A stretch of DNA of 64,000 bases from Winogradskyella sp. PG-2 (GCF_000828715.1 NZ_AP014583.1:1238001-1302000), one strand, 5' to 3'; counted from the first letter of the stretch, positions 44,448 through 53,948 are shown. Translations and numbers: made by a program. The notes: generated from the sequence alone by a model not told the origin.

Positions 44448-47291
44448 CTATTTTATCTCAAGCTTAGTCTTAACATCTTCAATCTGTATGGTGTAGATGC
44501 CTTTTGGTAAGTAATACTTTCCATTACTTTTTTCAATGATATCTATATTTGTATTTTCTTTTAATAAAGCTTTGCGTCCTTTTTTAGTGATGTCTAAATT
44601 ATAATCCACATAGTTAAAACCTTTATCCGCATCAACTTTCATACTATTCAATTCAGTGCCATTTTCAGACAGAATTTTAATTGTTTTTTGCCCTTTAGAA
44701 TTACTATAAAACTGAATTGTTTTTTCTGGATCATATGCCTCTAACCATTGACTCCAAGAACTTCCCCAACGACTAGAATATCTTGTAGATGATACATCAA
44801 AAATTGTAATTGCTTTTTCTTTCATGTCGGCATTCATCTTTTGTAATGGAGCTATATTCGCTTTATAAATGCTTCGCCCATGAGTAGCTAATAATAAATC
44901 TTTTGCTTCAGGTTGAATAACAATATCATGTACAGCGACATTTGGCACTCCGTTTGAAAAGATTTCCCAAGATTCACCTTGATTGAAAGAGACATAGGCA
45001 CCATTATCAGTTCCTAAATACAATATATTTTCTGAAGATGAGTCCTCACAAATCACATTTACTGGAGAAGCTGGTATATTACTACTAATAGATTTCCAAG
45101 TCTGTCCGTAGTCATCACTCATGTAGGCATATACCTTAAAATCATCCCATCGGTAACCATTCAATGTCACATAAACACGTTCTTTTTTATGCTTAGAAGC
45201 TATTACTCTGCTTACCCATAAATCTTTTGGAAATGAATTTGAAATAGTTGCCCAGCTACCTCCTGCATTTTTAGTAACATTTACTAATCCATCATCACTA
45301 CCAGTGTAAATTAATCCAAACTGAAATGGACTTTCACTAATAGATGCCAAAGTGCCATAAGCTACATTTCCTTTTTTTCCTCCTTGAGTTAAATCCTCAC
45401 TAATAGCCTCCCAATCATTACCTTGATTCATAGAACGCATTAATTTATTGCCTCCTAAGTACAATATATCTTGATTGTGAGGTGACAGCAAAATTGGTGT
45501 TTGCCAATTAAAACGATAAGGGTTTTCACCTAAAGTGTGTTTAGGTTGTATATAGGTTTGTTCTCTTGTTTCGGTATTTAATCGAAAGTAATTTCCGAAT
45601 TGAAATCCTGTGTAAACAACATTAGAATTGCGATTATCTATTTCTATTTGCATACCGTCACCTCCCATTATAGATTTCCATGGATACTGACCTCTTTGAT
45701 GCCAACCTTTATCTTCTCTAGCATTATTAGCACCTTTCCAAACACCATTATCTTGTAATCCACCATAAACGTTATACGGCTTTTCATTATCTACATTAAT
45801 CGCATAAAACTGACCTACAGAAGGTGAGTTGTTTTTAATCCAGTTCTCACCATCATCATAGGTAATGTTAACTCCACCATCATTTCCGTCAATTAAATGA
45901 TTTGGATTTTTAGGATTTATCCAAAGGGAATGGTGATCTGCATGTACATTTTCTGCACTTATTGATGCCCAAGATTTTCCTCCGTCTTTCGACTTTACAA
46001 TAGGTACACCATAGATATAAATTGCATTTTCATCCGAAGGCGATACATGGATATGCCCAAAGTAGTAACCGTAACTAAAATAAATACCATCCAAATAAGC
46101 ATCATGTGTTTTACTCCAAGATTTTCCTCCATCTGTACTTTTGTATACCTCTGCACCAACAACTGGTGTATCAAATAACATTGAGTTAGCATCTTCTAAA
46201 TACTTAGCTAAATCAATAGGTTTTACATTCCCAGAACGTACCATTTGCTTTACATTCTCTGCTCTATATTTTTCTTGAAAACCATTTGTTTTTAAGAACC
46301 TATTTAGCTTCTTATCTTCTAGTGCAAGGAAATCTGCATTAGACATGGTTTTAAAATCATTTTTATCTAAACCTCGTCGCTCTTCTTTTTTCTTATCATC
46401 TGGTCTTCTAAATTGACTGTCGTGTATAGCATAAACAATATTATCATTGTAAACCGCAACACCTATTCGACCAACTCCTTCACCTATTGGAAAACCACTT
46501 CCTTTAGTTGAAATTTTAGTCCAAGTTTCACCTGCATCAGTACTTTTATAGATTCTTGAGTTGTTTCCATTTCCTGAAAAATTCCATGCCTTTCTATCTT
46601 TAGTCCAAGAACTAGCATACATCACATTATAATTAGATGGGCTATGTTGCAAATCAATAATACCACTCATATTATCTACAAACAATGTTTGTTTCCAAGT
46701 CTTACCTCCATCAGTAGTTTTATAAATACCACGTTCATCATTAGGTGAGTATAAATGGCCTGTAACTCCAACAGTTACCACATCTGCATTATCAGGATGA
46801 ATCAAAATCGGTGCAAAGTGATGTGCATCCATTAGTCCAACATTATCCCAAGTTTTTCCGTTATCTGTAGATTTTAAAATTCCGATACCAGCATAGGAGG
46901 ATCTCGATGCATTATTCTCGCCAGTACCTACGTAAATCGTTCTGGTTGGCCAATGCACAGCAATATCGCCAACATTCTGTGTGTCCGAGCTATCTAAAAC
47001 TGGAGTAAACGTAGTGCCATTATTTGTAGTATGCCAAACACCACCAGAGGCATAACCAACATAAAACTCTGAAGGCATATCCGGATTTACATCCACATCT
47101 ACCACACGACCACTCATAATCGTTGGTCCAATATTTTTAAAAGGTACATTTTTAACCAATGAAGATTGTGTAAGCGCATTTTTTTGTATCAAGGCTTGTT
47201 TAATAGTTTCAGCAGGAGTTGAAGATTGTTGTGCAATAGCAAAAAATGAACTTATAAAAAGTAAAAATGTAAGTGTTTTTGAAAATGACAT
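44448..47291 (-). CDS. Secreted Asp-box/VPS10-like beta-propeller protein, 947 aa
   Basis: Signal peptide MSFSKTLTFLLFISSFFAIAQ. About eleven Asp-box motifs: STDNGKTW, TTDGGKTW, STDAGETW, STDGGKSW, SKDGGKSW, YDDGENW, KNAGGSW, SDDYGQTW, FNQGESW and others, building the same sortilin-like propellers as the protein at 4666-7812, with matching landmarks (NPSEFYVGYASGGVWHTTNNG, HADHHSLWINPKNPNHLIDGNDGG, NVYGGLQDNG). It has an insert at about residues 305-385 (KKEERRGLDKNDFKTMSNADF...) not seen in the paralogue, and lacks that protein's helical C-terminus. Function unknown; a carbohydrate or protein-binding or hydrolytic role is possible. Single gene. Confidence 0.88.
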   Translation of the reverse strand: MSFSKTLTFLLFISSFFAIAQQSSTPAETIKQALIQKNALTQSSLVKNVPFKNIGPTIMSGRVVDVDVNPDMPSEFYVGYASGGVWHTTNNGTTFTPVLDSSDTQNVGDIAVHWPTRTIYVGTGENNASRSSYAGIGILKSTDNGKTWDNVGLMDAHHFAPILIHPDNADVVTVGVTGHLYSPNDERGIYKTTDGGKTWKQTLFVDNMSGIIDLQHSPSNYNVMYASSWTKDRKAWNFSGNGNNSRIYKSTDAGETWTKISTKGSGFPIGEGVGRIGVAVYNDNIVYAIHDSQFRRPDDKKKEERRGLDKNDFKTMSNADFLALEDKKLNRFLKTNGFQEKYRAENVKQMVRSGNVKPIDLAKYLEDANSMLFDTPVVGAEVYKSTDGGKSWSKTHDAYLDGIYFSYGYYFGHIHVSPSDENAIYIYGVPIVKSKDGGKSWASISAENVHADHHSLWINPKNPNHLIDGNDGGVNITYDDGENWIKNNSPSVGQFYAINVDNEKPYNVYGGLQDNGVWKGANNAREDKGWHQRGQYPWKSIMGGDGMQIEIDNRNSNVVYTGFQFGNYFRLNTETREQTYIQPKHTLGENPYRFNWQTPILLSPHNQDILYLGGNKLMRSMNQGNDWEAISEDLTQGGKKGNVAYGTLASISESPFQFGLIYTGSDDGLVNVTKNAGGSWATISNSFPKDLWVSRVIASKHKKERVYVTLNGYRWDDFKVYAYMSDDYGQTWKSISSNIPASPVNVICEDSSSENILYLGTDNGAYVSFNQGESWEIFSNGVPNVAVHDIVIQPEAKDLLLATHGRSIYKANIAPLQKMNADMKEKAITIFDVSSTRYSSRWGSSWSQWLEAYDPEKTIQFYSNSKGQKTIKILSENGTELNSMKVDADKGFNYVDYNLDITKKGRKALLKENTNIDIIEKSNGKYYLPKGIYTIQIEDVKTKLEIK

Positions 47292-47482
47292 ATTGGTTGG
47301 TTTTAGTGGTATAATTTAATCATTTCAAACAGAACCATCAAACACCTATGTTAATTTTTAACACACATAGTAATTATCATTTTGACAATTTTTACACTAT
47401 TAAAATATCTATTCATCTATTTTTTAACATTTTTTTATATAAATTCATTACATTTATCCCAATTAACTAATAAATTTATATT

Positions 47483-47785
47483 ATGATGGAAGAGTATTTA
47501 CCCTTAATTATTCAACTCGTGAGTGGAGCTGTCGGTGGAAATGTTGCTGGCAAGCTTATGAAAAATTTTAACTTAGGAACCCTTTGGAATTCTGTTGCAG
47601 GTATTCTTGGTGGTGGTCTCGGTGGACAAGTTCTAGGCATGGTTCTAGGAGGAGGCGCAGAAGCTGCAGCAGCATCATCTGGAATGGATCTTAGTAGTAT
47701 CTTAGGCAGTGTTGCCGGAGGTGGAGTTGGAGGTGGTATTGTTATGGCTGTTATCGGAATGATAAAAAAAGCTATGGCTAAATAA
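47483..47785 (+). CDS. Glycine-zipper small membrane protein
   Basis: 100 residues made of Gly/Ala-rich segments: VSGAVGGNVAGKLM, SVAGILGGGLGGQVLGMVLGGG and LGSVAGGGVGGGIVMAVIGMI, ending KKAMAK. The repeated GxxxG spacing is a glycine zipper that lets membrane helices pack closely. No enzyme motif. Flavobacterial homologues are common and uncharacterised. Own terminator downstream at 47809. Confidence 0.7.
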   Translation: MMEEYLPLIIQLVSGAVGGNVAGKLMKNFNLGTLWNSVAGILGGGLGGQVLGMVLGGGAEAAAASSGMDLSSILGSVAGGGVGGGIVMAVIGMIKKAMAK

Positions 47786-47808
47786 CTTTTTACCTATCAA
47801 TATTAATT

Positions 47809-47838
47809 AGGCAATCTTATTTAAGATTGCCTTTTTTT
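47809..47838 (+). terminator. Intrinsic terminator
   Basis: AGGCAATCTTA pairs with TAAGATTGCCT around two bases, then seven T's. Confidence 0.93.
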
Positions 47839-47854
47839 ATGCTTATCAAATTGG

Positions 47855-47862
47855 TATTTTTG
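47855..47862 (+). promoter_or_regulatory. -7 box upstream of aminopeptidase P
   Basis: TATTTTTG, full TAnnTTTG match, 50 bases before the ATG at 47913. The transcript would begin just before the REP-like palindrome. Confidence 0.4.
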
Positions 47863-47876
47863 GATACACCAATGAA

Positions 47877-47896
47877 ATTCCCACTTTCGTGGGAAT
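47877..47896. repeat. REP-like palindrome of the ATTCCC-N8-GGGAAT form
   Basis: Eight-base perfect stem (ATTCCCAC / GTGGGAAT) with loop TTTC, in the leader of the aminopeptidase gene. The shape equals the dRS3-type repeat known from Neisseria (ATTCCC-N8-GGGAAT). Single copy in this window. Confidence 0.55.
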
Positions 47897-47912
47897 GAAA
47901 ATTAAAATTTAC

Positions 47913-49202
47913 ATGAAATACGATCTAATCAACAATCAGCTCTTTATCAAAAACCGTAAAAACTTTATGGCTCAGATGAAGCCAAGCAGTTTAGCTGTGT
48001 TTAACTCTAATGATATTTATCCTATAAGTGCAGATAGTACTATGCCGTTTCAACAGCATCGCGATATCTTTTATTTAAGTGGTGTAGATCAAGAAGAGAG
48101 TATTTTAGTGCTATTCCCAGATTGCCCAAAAGAAAAGCACAGAGAGATTTTATTCTTAAAAGAAACCAACGAGCACATCGCCATTTGGGAAGGTGAAAAA
48201 CTAACCAAAGAAGTAGCCTTAAAAACAAGCGGAATTAAAACTGTGTATTGGTTACAGGATATGGAAAAGGTGATGTTCGAAATCATGACCCAATGCGATA
48301 CGGTTTATATTAATACCAACGAGCATTATAGAGCCAACGTAGAAACCGAAACTCGCGAAGACCGTTTTACGAAATGGTTAACCAACAAATATCCTGCGCA
48401 TTCTGTAGCGAAGAGCAATCCTATTTTACAACGCTTACGTTCTGTAAAAGATCAAATAGAATTAGACCTCATCCAAAAAGCCTGTGATATCACAGAAAAA
48501 GGTTTTAGGCGTGTGCTTAATTTTGTAAAACCAGAGGTTTGGGAATACAATATCGAAGCAGAATTTATGCACGAATTCCTCAACAACCGTTCTAAAGGAT
48601 TTGCTTATACTCCAATTGTGGGCTCAGGAAACAATGCCAATGTTTTACACTATATAGAGAACAACCAACAATGTAAAGCTGGTGATTTAATTCTTATTGA
48701 TGCTGGTGCAGAATATGCTAATTATGCGAGTGATATGACACGTACTATTCCTGTTTCTGGTCGTTATAACGAAAGACAAAAATCGGTTTATAATGCGGTA
48801 AACAGAGTGAAGAACGAAGCGACCAAAATGCTAGTGCCTGGAACACTTTGGGAACAATACCATATTGAAGTTGGTAAACTAATGACCTCAGAATTATTAG
48901 GCCTAGGTCTTATTGACAAAGCCGATGTACAAAACGAAAACCCAGATTGGCCAGCTTATAAAAAATACTTTATGCATGGTACCTCTCACAATATGGGATT
49001 AGACACACACGATTATGGTTTACTACACGAAACTATGCAAGCTAATATGGTCTTTACTGTAGAACCTGGTATTTATATCCCAGACGAAGGTTTTGGTATT
49101 CGTTTAGAAGATGATGTGGTGATACAAGAGTCTGGTGAACCGTTTAATTTAATGCGCAATATCCCAATTGACATTGAGGAGATTGAGGATTTGATGAATT
49201 AG
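47913..49202 (+). CDS. pepP: Xaa-Pro aminopeptidase (aminopeptidase P, M24B)
   Basis: 429 residues from the ATG at 47913 (MKYDLINNQLFIKNRKNF). A GTG at 47889 is in frame but sits in the REP-like hairpin, so it is unlikely. N-terminal AMP_N domain (about 1-140), then the pita-bread catalytic domain with the five metal ligands in LIDAGAEY, SDMTRTIP, MHGTSHNMGLDTHD, TVEPGIY and RLEDDVVI. It removes an N-terminal residue before proline. Cytoplasmic. Convergent with and overlapping the methylase gene by four bases. Confidence 0.95.
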   Translation: MKYDLINNQLFIKNRKNFMAQMKPSSLAVFNSNDIYPISADSTMPFQQHRDIFYLSGVDQEESILVLFPDCPKEKHREILFLKETNEHIAIWEGEKLTKEVALKTSGIKTVYWLQDMEKVMFEIMTQCDTVYINTNEHYRANVETETREDRFTKWLTNKYPAHSVAKSNPILQRLRSVKDQIELDLIQKACDITEKGFRRVLNFVKPEVWEYNIEAEFMHEFLNNRSKGFAYTPIVGSGNNANVLHYIENNQQCKAGDLILIDAGAEYANYASDMTRTIPVSGRYNERQKSVYNAVNRVKNEATKMLVPGTLWEQYHIEVGKLMTSELLGLGLIDKADVQNENPDWPAYKKYFMHGTSHNMGLDTHDYGLLHETMQANMVFTVEPGIYIPDEGFGIRLEDDVVIQESGEPFNLMRNIPIDIEEIEDLMN

Positions 49203-49903
49203 ATTCTGTAAACAAACAACCGCTCCAAAGCCACCTTAGTCGATAAATTCTCAGCATGCCAAGAAAAGGTCGTTTTGGCATCTTTTTCCCAAATACATTT
49301 AAAATCATCTGGAGCATTATATTCGCTTATAAAAACGTGGTGACCAGCTTTGCTTTGTTGTCTGCACCACTCCCAAAATTGGTCGTGGTCAAAACCATGG
49401 CGATATTTAGTTGTAGAAGCATAAGGAGGATCACAATAGATAATGCTATTTTTAGGAATATCTAACTCGAGATAAGATTTACAAAACAATTGCAAACCTT
49501 CTAATTTTGGTACTTGCTTGGTAATGTTTCGATAATGCTCACCCCAATAATCGCGCTTACCTTCTTTATCACGTCTGTAACCTGCAAACCACTTACCACC
49601 AAAAGAATTAAAACCAACATAACCCACTAAATGCTTTGGGTATTTATTTGGATTATATTTTATGTGTTTGTACTCTTCTTCGCTAACCAATTCTGGTGGA
49701 TCCCAATTGTCGTAAATTAAGGCTTGCCACATGGCCATGAGTTCTTGGTGTTGATCGTTAGCAATGCGAATACCATCGACTTTGTCAATCATATTCATGC
49801 CACCAGCAAAAGGTTCGAGGTAGGCTTGGTTGGGTTGTCTATCCTTTAGAATAACGGGTAATAAATCTTTGGCAAAACGTGCCTTGCTTCCCATGTACTT
49901 CAT
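49199..49903 (-). CDS. Dam-type (D12 class) adenine-N6 DNA methyltransferase, orphan
   Basis: 234 residues. SAM-binding motif LEPFAGGMNM (29-38) and catalytic DPPY (158-161, IIYCDPPYAS) in the alpha class order; N-terminal MKYMGSKARF resembles the GSK segment that opens Dam-like enzymes. It methylates adenine in DNA; target sequence unknown. No restriction endonuclease, integrase or phage gene is nearby, so it is an orphan methylase, perhaps of phage origin. It begins one base after the end of brnQ and its stop overlaps pepP by four bases. Confidence 0.9.
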   Translation of the reverse strand: MKYMGSKARFAKDLLPVILKDRQPNQAYLEPFAGGMNMIDKVDGIRIANDQHQELMAMWQALIYDNWDPPELVSEEEYKHIKYNPNKYPKHLVGYVGFNSFGGKWFAGYRRDKEGKRDYWGEHYRNITKQVPKLEGLQLFCKSYLELDIPKNSIIYCDPPYASTTKYRHGFDHDQFWEWCRQQSKAGHHVFISEYNAPDDFKCIWEKDAKTTFSWHAENLSTKVALERLFVYRI

Positions 49904-51205
49904 CTATACATTACTTTTGGGTTGTACAAGATAGGTCACAACAAAAGTGGCTAAAGCTGGTAAAACCCAACCCAAACTTTGTTTGGCTAATGGAATATAG
50001 TCAGTGATACTTTTTAAGCTCTCAGAAGGACTAATAAATCCAATCACATCAGGTGTACTAAAAATAAAGGTGACGATAACCACAGCTCTAAATACTAATG
50101 GTGTTGCAATACGACCTGGCATTACATTTAGAAGAATAAGCATTATGGTTATTGGATAAATGAATAACAATATTGGATAGGCAATAACAATAATAGAATG
50201 GAAATCTAACTGTCCAACTCCGACTCCTGCAATACAAGCAATAATAGCTGTAATCACATAAGCGTTTTGAGATTTATTAAACAAGCCTCTAAAATAATCT
50301 GCTGTACCTGCAACGATACCAACAGCTGTTGTAAAACACGCTAAAGAAATTAGTACACTTAAAACCGTGTTTCCAAAATTACCTAATGCTGCAATGCTAA
50401 TGCCTCGCAATAAATTGGCGCGTTGCATATCTGTGCTAAGCTCTGAATTGACTTCAATCTGAGAACCATAATAAGCACCAACTGCAATGAGTCCTGCATA
50501 AATGATAAAGAGTCCAGAACCAGCTATAAATCCTGATTGTCGTATGAGTTTACGTTTAGAGTCGAACTGACTCACTTTCATATTTTTAAACTTTAAGGAG
50601 ACAATAATCACAGCTCCAACGACTACAGCACCAATAGCATCAAAGGTTTGATAGCCTTCTAAAATTCCGGTAACAATTGGTGTTTCAAATGTTGAGGTTC
50701 CAGTTGCAAATGAAGACGACGATAAGGCAATTCCAATGACTGCCAAAAGTATAATGACAATACAAGGTGTTAAATACTTACCAAGAAGATTTAAAATTTT
50801 TGAGCGGTTTAACACAAACACCAAAACCAATGTAAAGTAAATAGCGCTAGTTAATAATGGGCTTGTACCAAAGGCTGGATGAATCGCAATTTCGTGCGTT
50901 GCAGATGCCGTTCTTGGAGACGGAATCGCAACTGAAATAATATAAACGATAATACAATAGATGGAGCTAAACCAAGGTGAGACTTTCTTTCCAAAATCGT
51001 ACATGGTGCCTTGAAGTTTGGCATGTGCTAGTATTCCAATAATTGGAATGAGCACAGCAGTAATCATAAATCCTAAGGAAACCCATAGCCAATTTTCACC
51101 TGCATTGTAACCTAGTAATGGTGGTAGCAACAAGTTTCCTGCGCCGAAAAAAAGTGAGAATAAAGCAAAACTTGTGACTAATAATTCTTTACGTTGAATG
51201 TTCAC
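49904..51205 (-). CDS. brnQ: Branched-chain amino acid transporter, LIVCS family
   Basis: 433 residues with about twelve membrane helices. The start MNIQRKELLVTSFALFSLFFGAGNLLLPPLLG contains the family signature FALFSxFFGAGNLxxPP. ISVAIPSPRTASATHEIAI is the conserved second-helix/loop region. It imports Leu, Ile and Val with Na+ or H+. It starts one base before the previous gene's stop region and is directly followed by the methylase, giving a packed three-gene run from the serine hydrolase. Confidence 0.93.
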   Translation of the reverse strand: MNIQRKELLVTSFALFSLFFGAGNLLLPPLLGYNAGENWLWVSLGFMITAVLIPIIGILAHAKLQGTMYDFGKKVSPWFSSIYCIIVYIISVAIPSPRTASATHEIAIHPAFGTSPLLTSAIYFTLVLVFVLNRSKILNLLGKYLTPCIVIILLAVIGIALSSSSFATGTSTFETPIVTGILEGYQTFDAIGAVVVGAVIIVSLKFKNMKVSQFDSKRKLIRQSGFIAGSGLFIIYAGLIAVGAYYGSQIEVNSELSTDMQRANLLRGISIAALGNFGNTVLSVLISLACFTTAVGIVAGTADYFRGLFNKSQNAYVITAIIACIAGVGVGQLDFHSIIVIAYPILLFIYPITIMLILLNVMPGRIATPLVFRAVVIVTFIFSTPDVIGFISPSESLKSITDYIPLAKQSLGWVLPALATFVVTYLVQPKSNV

Positions 51206-52756
51206 TTAGTTGGTCTTTATAAGTTCTAAATCATGGAAATCGAAACTAAAGTCAGTAATTGGAGCAATGTATTTCATACTAGCTGAAACTGCTTCTCCTT
51301 TTTCATTAAAAGTAAATTGTACATAGACATCAGCATCAAAACTTCTATTGTTCCACTTCGTTACATAAGTCGTAGCGTTATACGGTAGTAGTTCACCAAA
51401 TAGGGCCGGAGAACGTTTACACTTTATGCTATAGGTTTTACCATCATGAGATATCATAACATCACCAAACCAATCGTCTGTATAGGTTCCAACAATGTGT
51501 TCCGGTTTTGGAAACGTTGTATTCCCTTTCATTTTTGAAGTCTTCAAATAAACAGCTGATTTTATACTATCGTTAAACTTTAGATAATCTGCATTTCGCG
51601 CTCCATATCTTTTCAACCAACCTCTATTCTCATAACCTAAATACGAATCTTTAATCGTGTTTGTAATCGTATTAAAAGCCGAACCATTCATTTGATTCGT
51701 CAAGACTACAATTGCTAAATCTAAAGCTGGAATCATCGTAAACTGAGTTACGGTTCCTAATAATCCACCTGTATGATACACTTGTTTATGCCCTCCTTTA
51801 ACGTCAGTTAAAAACCAACCCAAACCGTAACCTCTAAAATTAGAATTATACCAGTCACCAGGACGAACCGTCAATGGAGTTTGTAGTTGCCATAACTCAT
51901 GAAACAATCTTGCATCTAATAAACGTTCTCCACTTTCCGTCACAGCATCATTCATTAAGAACTTTGCCCAAGTCATCATATCATGTACATTACTCACAAT
52001 ACCTCCTGCTGCATTTGCGGTTTCACTCCAATCATGTGGAATCTGAATCACCTTACCTTCTACTCTGGTATGCGCATCGATGATATTCGATTTATCTGTC
52101 ACACGATTATATGATGCTTTAGAATTTTTCATACCAACAGGTTTCATAATCTTAGTTTCAGTAAAGTCTTCCCAAGACAATCCACTAACACGTTTTAAAA
52201 CTTCGCCAGCAATAATAAACATGTTATTATTGTATGCGAATTTGCTTCTAAAAGAAGTTTCAGGTTCTAAGTATTTTACATTATTAATGACATCATCGAC
52301 ATCAAAGTCATTACCTTCTGGAAAAAACATTAAGTCACCGGCACCTAATCCCATTCCGCTTCTATGCGTTACCAAATCTCTAACTGTAAAATGTTTCGTT
52401 ACCCAAGAATCGTGTAACTGAAATTCTGGAATATATTTGCGTACTGGATCATCCCATTCTAATTTTCCAGCATCGACCATCATAGCTAAAGCAAAACAAG
52501 TAAAGCCTTTACTATTAGAAGCTACGCCAACTAAGGTGTTATCATTCATGTCTTTTTTAGTGGTCAATGAACGGAGTCCGTGACCTTTAGCATAAACTTC
52601 TTTTCCGTCTTTAAATATACCTACAGAAATACCAGGCACATCAAAAGTGGTTAAGGTTTCTTTTATAAGTTTATCAAGTTCTGCGTCTTCGATTTGAGCA
52701 TTTGTTGAAACTGCACTTATCGTAAAAACAAGAATTAATAGTCGCTTTAAAAACAT
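51206..52756 (-). CDS. Secreted class C beta-lactamase-fold serine hydrolase with DUF3471-like C-terminus
   Basis: 516 residues, signal peptide MFLKRLLILVFTISAVSTNA. Serine-enzyme motifs: Ser80-x-x-Lys83 (ASNSKGF), Tyr175-x-Asn177 (AYNNN) and HTGG (about 325) replacing KTG. This is the esterase/peptidase branch of the class C fold, not necessarily a lactamase. Residues about 400-516 (HIVGTYTDDWFGDVMISHDGKTYSIKC...) are a lipocalin-like DUF3471-type domain common in these proteins. First gene of a tight run with brnQ and the methylase. Confidence 0.9.
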   Translation of the reverse strand: MFLKRLLILVFTISAVSTNAQIEDAELDKLIKETLTTFDVPGISVGIFKDGKEVYAKGHGLRSLTTKKDMNDNTLVGVASNSKGFTCFALAMMVDAGKLEWDDPVRKYIPEFQLHDSWVTKHFTVRDLVTHRSGMGLGAGDLMFFPEGNDFDVDDVINNVKYLEPETSFRSKFAYNNNMFIIAGEVLKRVSGLSWEDFTETKIMKPVGMKNSKASYNRVTDKSNIIDAHTRVEGKVIQIPHDWSETANAAGGIVSNVHDMMTWAKFLMNDAVTESGERLLDARLFHELWQLQTPLTVRPGDWYNSNFRGYGLGWFLTDVKGGHKQVYHTGGLLGTVTQFTMIPALDLAIVVLTNQMNGSAFNTITNTIKDSYLGYENRGWLKRYGARNADYLKFNDSIKSAVYLKTSKMKGNTTFPKPEHIVGTYTDDWFGDVMISHDGKTYSIKCKRSPALFGELLPYNATTYVTKWNNRSFDADVYVQFTFNEKGEAVSASMKYIAPITDFSFDFHDLELIKTN

Positions 52757-52784
52757 GTGAATAATAATTTATAATGAGTAGCTT

Positions 52785-52792
52785 CAAATATA
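52785..52792 (-). promoter_or_regulatory. -7 box of the serine hydrolase gene
   Basis: Minus strand TATATTTG, full match to TAnnTTTG, 28 bases before the ATG at 52756. Confidence 0.45.
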
Positions 52793-52836
52793 ATAAATGT
52801 TAGTGATGATTAAACCTTAGAATTAGTTTCAAAATT

Positions 52837-52844
52837 TATCTTTG
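52837..52844 (+). promoter_or_regulatory. -7 box four bases before the alpha/beta hydrolase ATG (leaderless geometry)
   Basis: TATCTTTG ends at 52844 and the ATG begins at 52849, so transcription would start at or next to the start codon. Confidence 0.5.
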
Positions 52845-52848
52845 TGCT

Positions 52849-53625
52849 ATGCAATTAGAATACAAGAACATAAACATTAATTATACGATTTCAGGAAAGG
52901 GATCTACAATCATTTTACTTCATGGCTTTCTTGAGACTTTAGATATGTGGAAAAACTTAGTTACTGAATTATCCCAAAACCATCAAGTCATTTGTATTGA
53001 TTTATTAGGTCATGGTAAAACTGATTGCATAGGTTATATTCATACTATGGAGGATATGGCTGATGCCGTTTTAGTTGTTCTGGAACATCTAAAAATTAAA
53101 AAAGCAAAATGTATTGGACATTCTATGGGAGGATATGTTTCATTAGCACTGGCAGAAAAACAACCTCAGCTTTTTGAAGGTTTGTGCTTAATGAATTCAA
53201 CATTTGAAGCTGATGACAATGAAAGGAAAGACCAAAGAAGCCGAGCTATTAAAATGGCTCACACTAATTATGAAAATTTAGTTCGTATGTCTTTTGCAAA
53301 TCTATTTGCACCAGAAAGTAAAATAAGATTTAAGAAAGAATTTGAAGCTGCCCTAAAAATAGCACTACAAATACCATTACAAGGTTATATTGCGGCTCAA
53401 GAAGGGATGAAGCTAAGACCAAATCGTTTCGAAATTTTTAAAAATCTTAAAGGGAAAAAGCTCATCATTACTGGTGAAAAAGATTCACTGATTAGTTCTG
53501 AAAAAATTGCAATTCAAATTAAAAACTCTATGATAATTCACAAAGAACTCTCCGAAGGGCATATGAGTTATATTGAAAATATATCAGAATTAACTTACAT
53601 TTTAAAACATTTTATCGAAAAATAA
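52849..53625 (+). CDS. Alpha/beta-fold hydrolase
   Basis: 258 residues, cytoplasmic. Oxyanion-hole HGFLETLDMW (about 25-34), nucleophile Ser92 in IGHSMGGYVSLA, acid Asp in ITGEKDSLIS (about 211) and His in EGHMSYIEN (about 238). The fold and lengths fit small carboxylesterases such as YbfF/MenH-like enzymes, but the substrate cannot be told from sequence. Single gene preceded by a near-leaderless promoter. Confidence 0.9.
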   Translation: MQLEYKNININYTISGKGSTIILLHGFLETLDMWKNLVTELSQNHQVICIDLLGHGKTDCIGYIHTMEDMADAVLVVLEHLKIKKAKCIGHSMGGYVSLALAEKQPQLFEGLCLMNSTFEADDNERKDQRSRAIKMAHTNYENLVRMSFANLFAPESKIRFKKEFEAALKIALQIPLQGYIAAQEGMKLRPNRFEIFKNLKGKKLIITGEKDSLISSEKIAIQIKNSMIIHKELSEGHMSYIENISELTYILKHFIEK

Positions 53626-53705
53626 TTCACTTAAACGTTTTTAGCCTCTTTTTTTTCTAAGTTTACTTTTCTAACTAAAAAAGACAATATAAAAACAAAT
53701 CTACC

Positions 53706-53948
53706 ATGACACTTACTAAACTTTACTGCAACTTATTTGGTCACAATTATCAAGTAACAAAGAAAGTAACTAAACATGTAAAAGAATATACTTGTAAATG
53801 TTGTAAAAAGCAATTGACAACAGATAGTAATGGCAGATTAATTGAACTTACACCAAAATATCAAGATATAAATTCAGCTTTAGAGCGCATATACAATAGT
53901 CGTATGTTACGTTCAAAGAAAAAAACATTCAGTTCGTCGATTTATTAA
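53706..53948 (+). CDS. Tiny Cys/His (zinc-ribbon-like) protein, copy 1
   Basis: 80 residues, very basic. LYCNLFGHNYQV with Cys8 and His13, then Cys30 and Cys33 in YTCKCCKK: C-x4-H-x16-C-x2-C, four candidate zinc ligands. After it come TDSNGRLIELTPKYQDINSALERIYNSRM, a conserved polar/helical tail shared with copy 2. The CxxFGH opening resembles small phage-type zinc proteins (DUF1660-like), a tentative link. It may bind nucleic acid; function unknown. Paralogues at 54032 and 58292. Confidence 0.75.
   Translation: MTLTKLYCNLFGHNYQVTKKVTKHVKEYTCKCCKKQLTTDSNGRLIELTPKYQDINSALERIYNSRMLRSKKKTFSSSIY

Noticed and set aside
47351..47370. Inverted repeat GTTAA-TTT-TTAAC upstream of the second Asp-box gene
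   Set aside because: A/T-only arms of five bases are expected by chance in this AT-rich DNA.
47889..47912. GTG start for aminopeptidase P
   Set aside because: It falls in the second arm of the REP-like hairpin; the ATG at 47913 matches the family N-terminus.
51206..52756. True beta-lactamase
   Set aside because: The third motif is HTGG rather than KTG and the C-terminus has a DUF3471-type domain, which fits esterase/peptidase relatives better than an antibiotic hydrolase.
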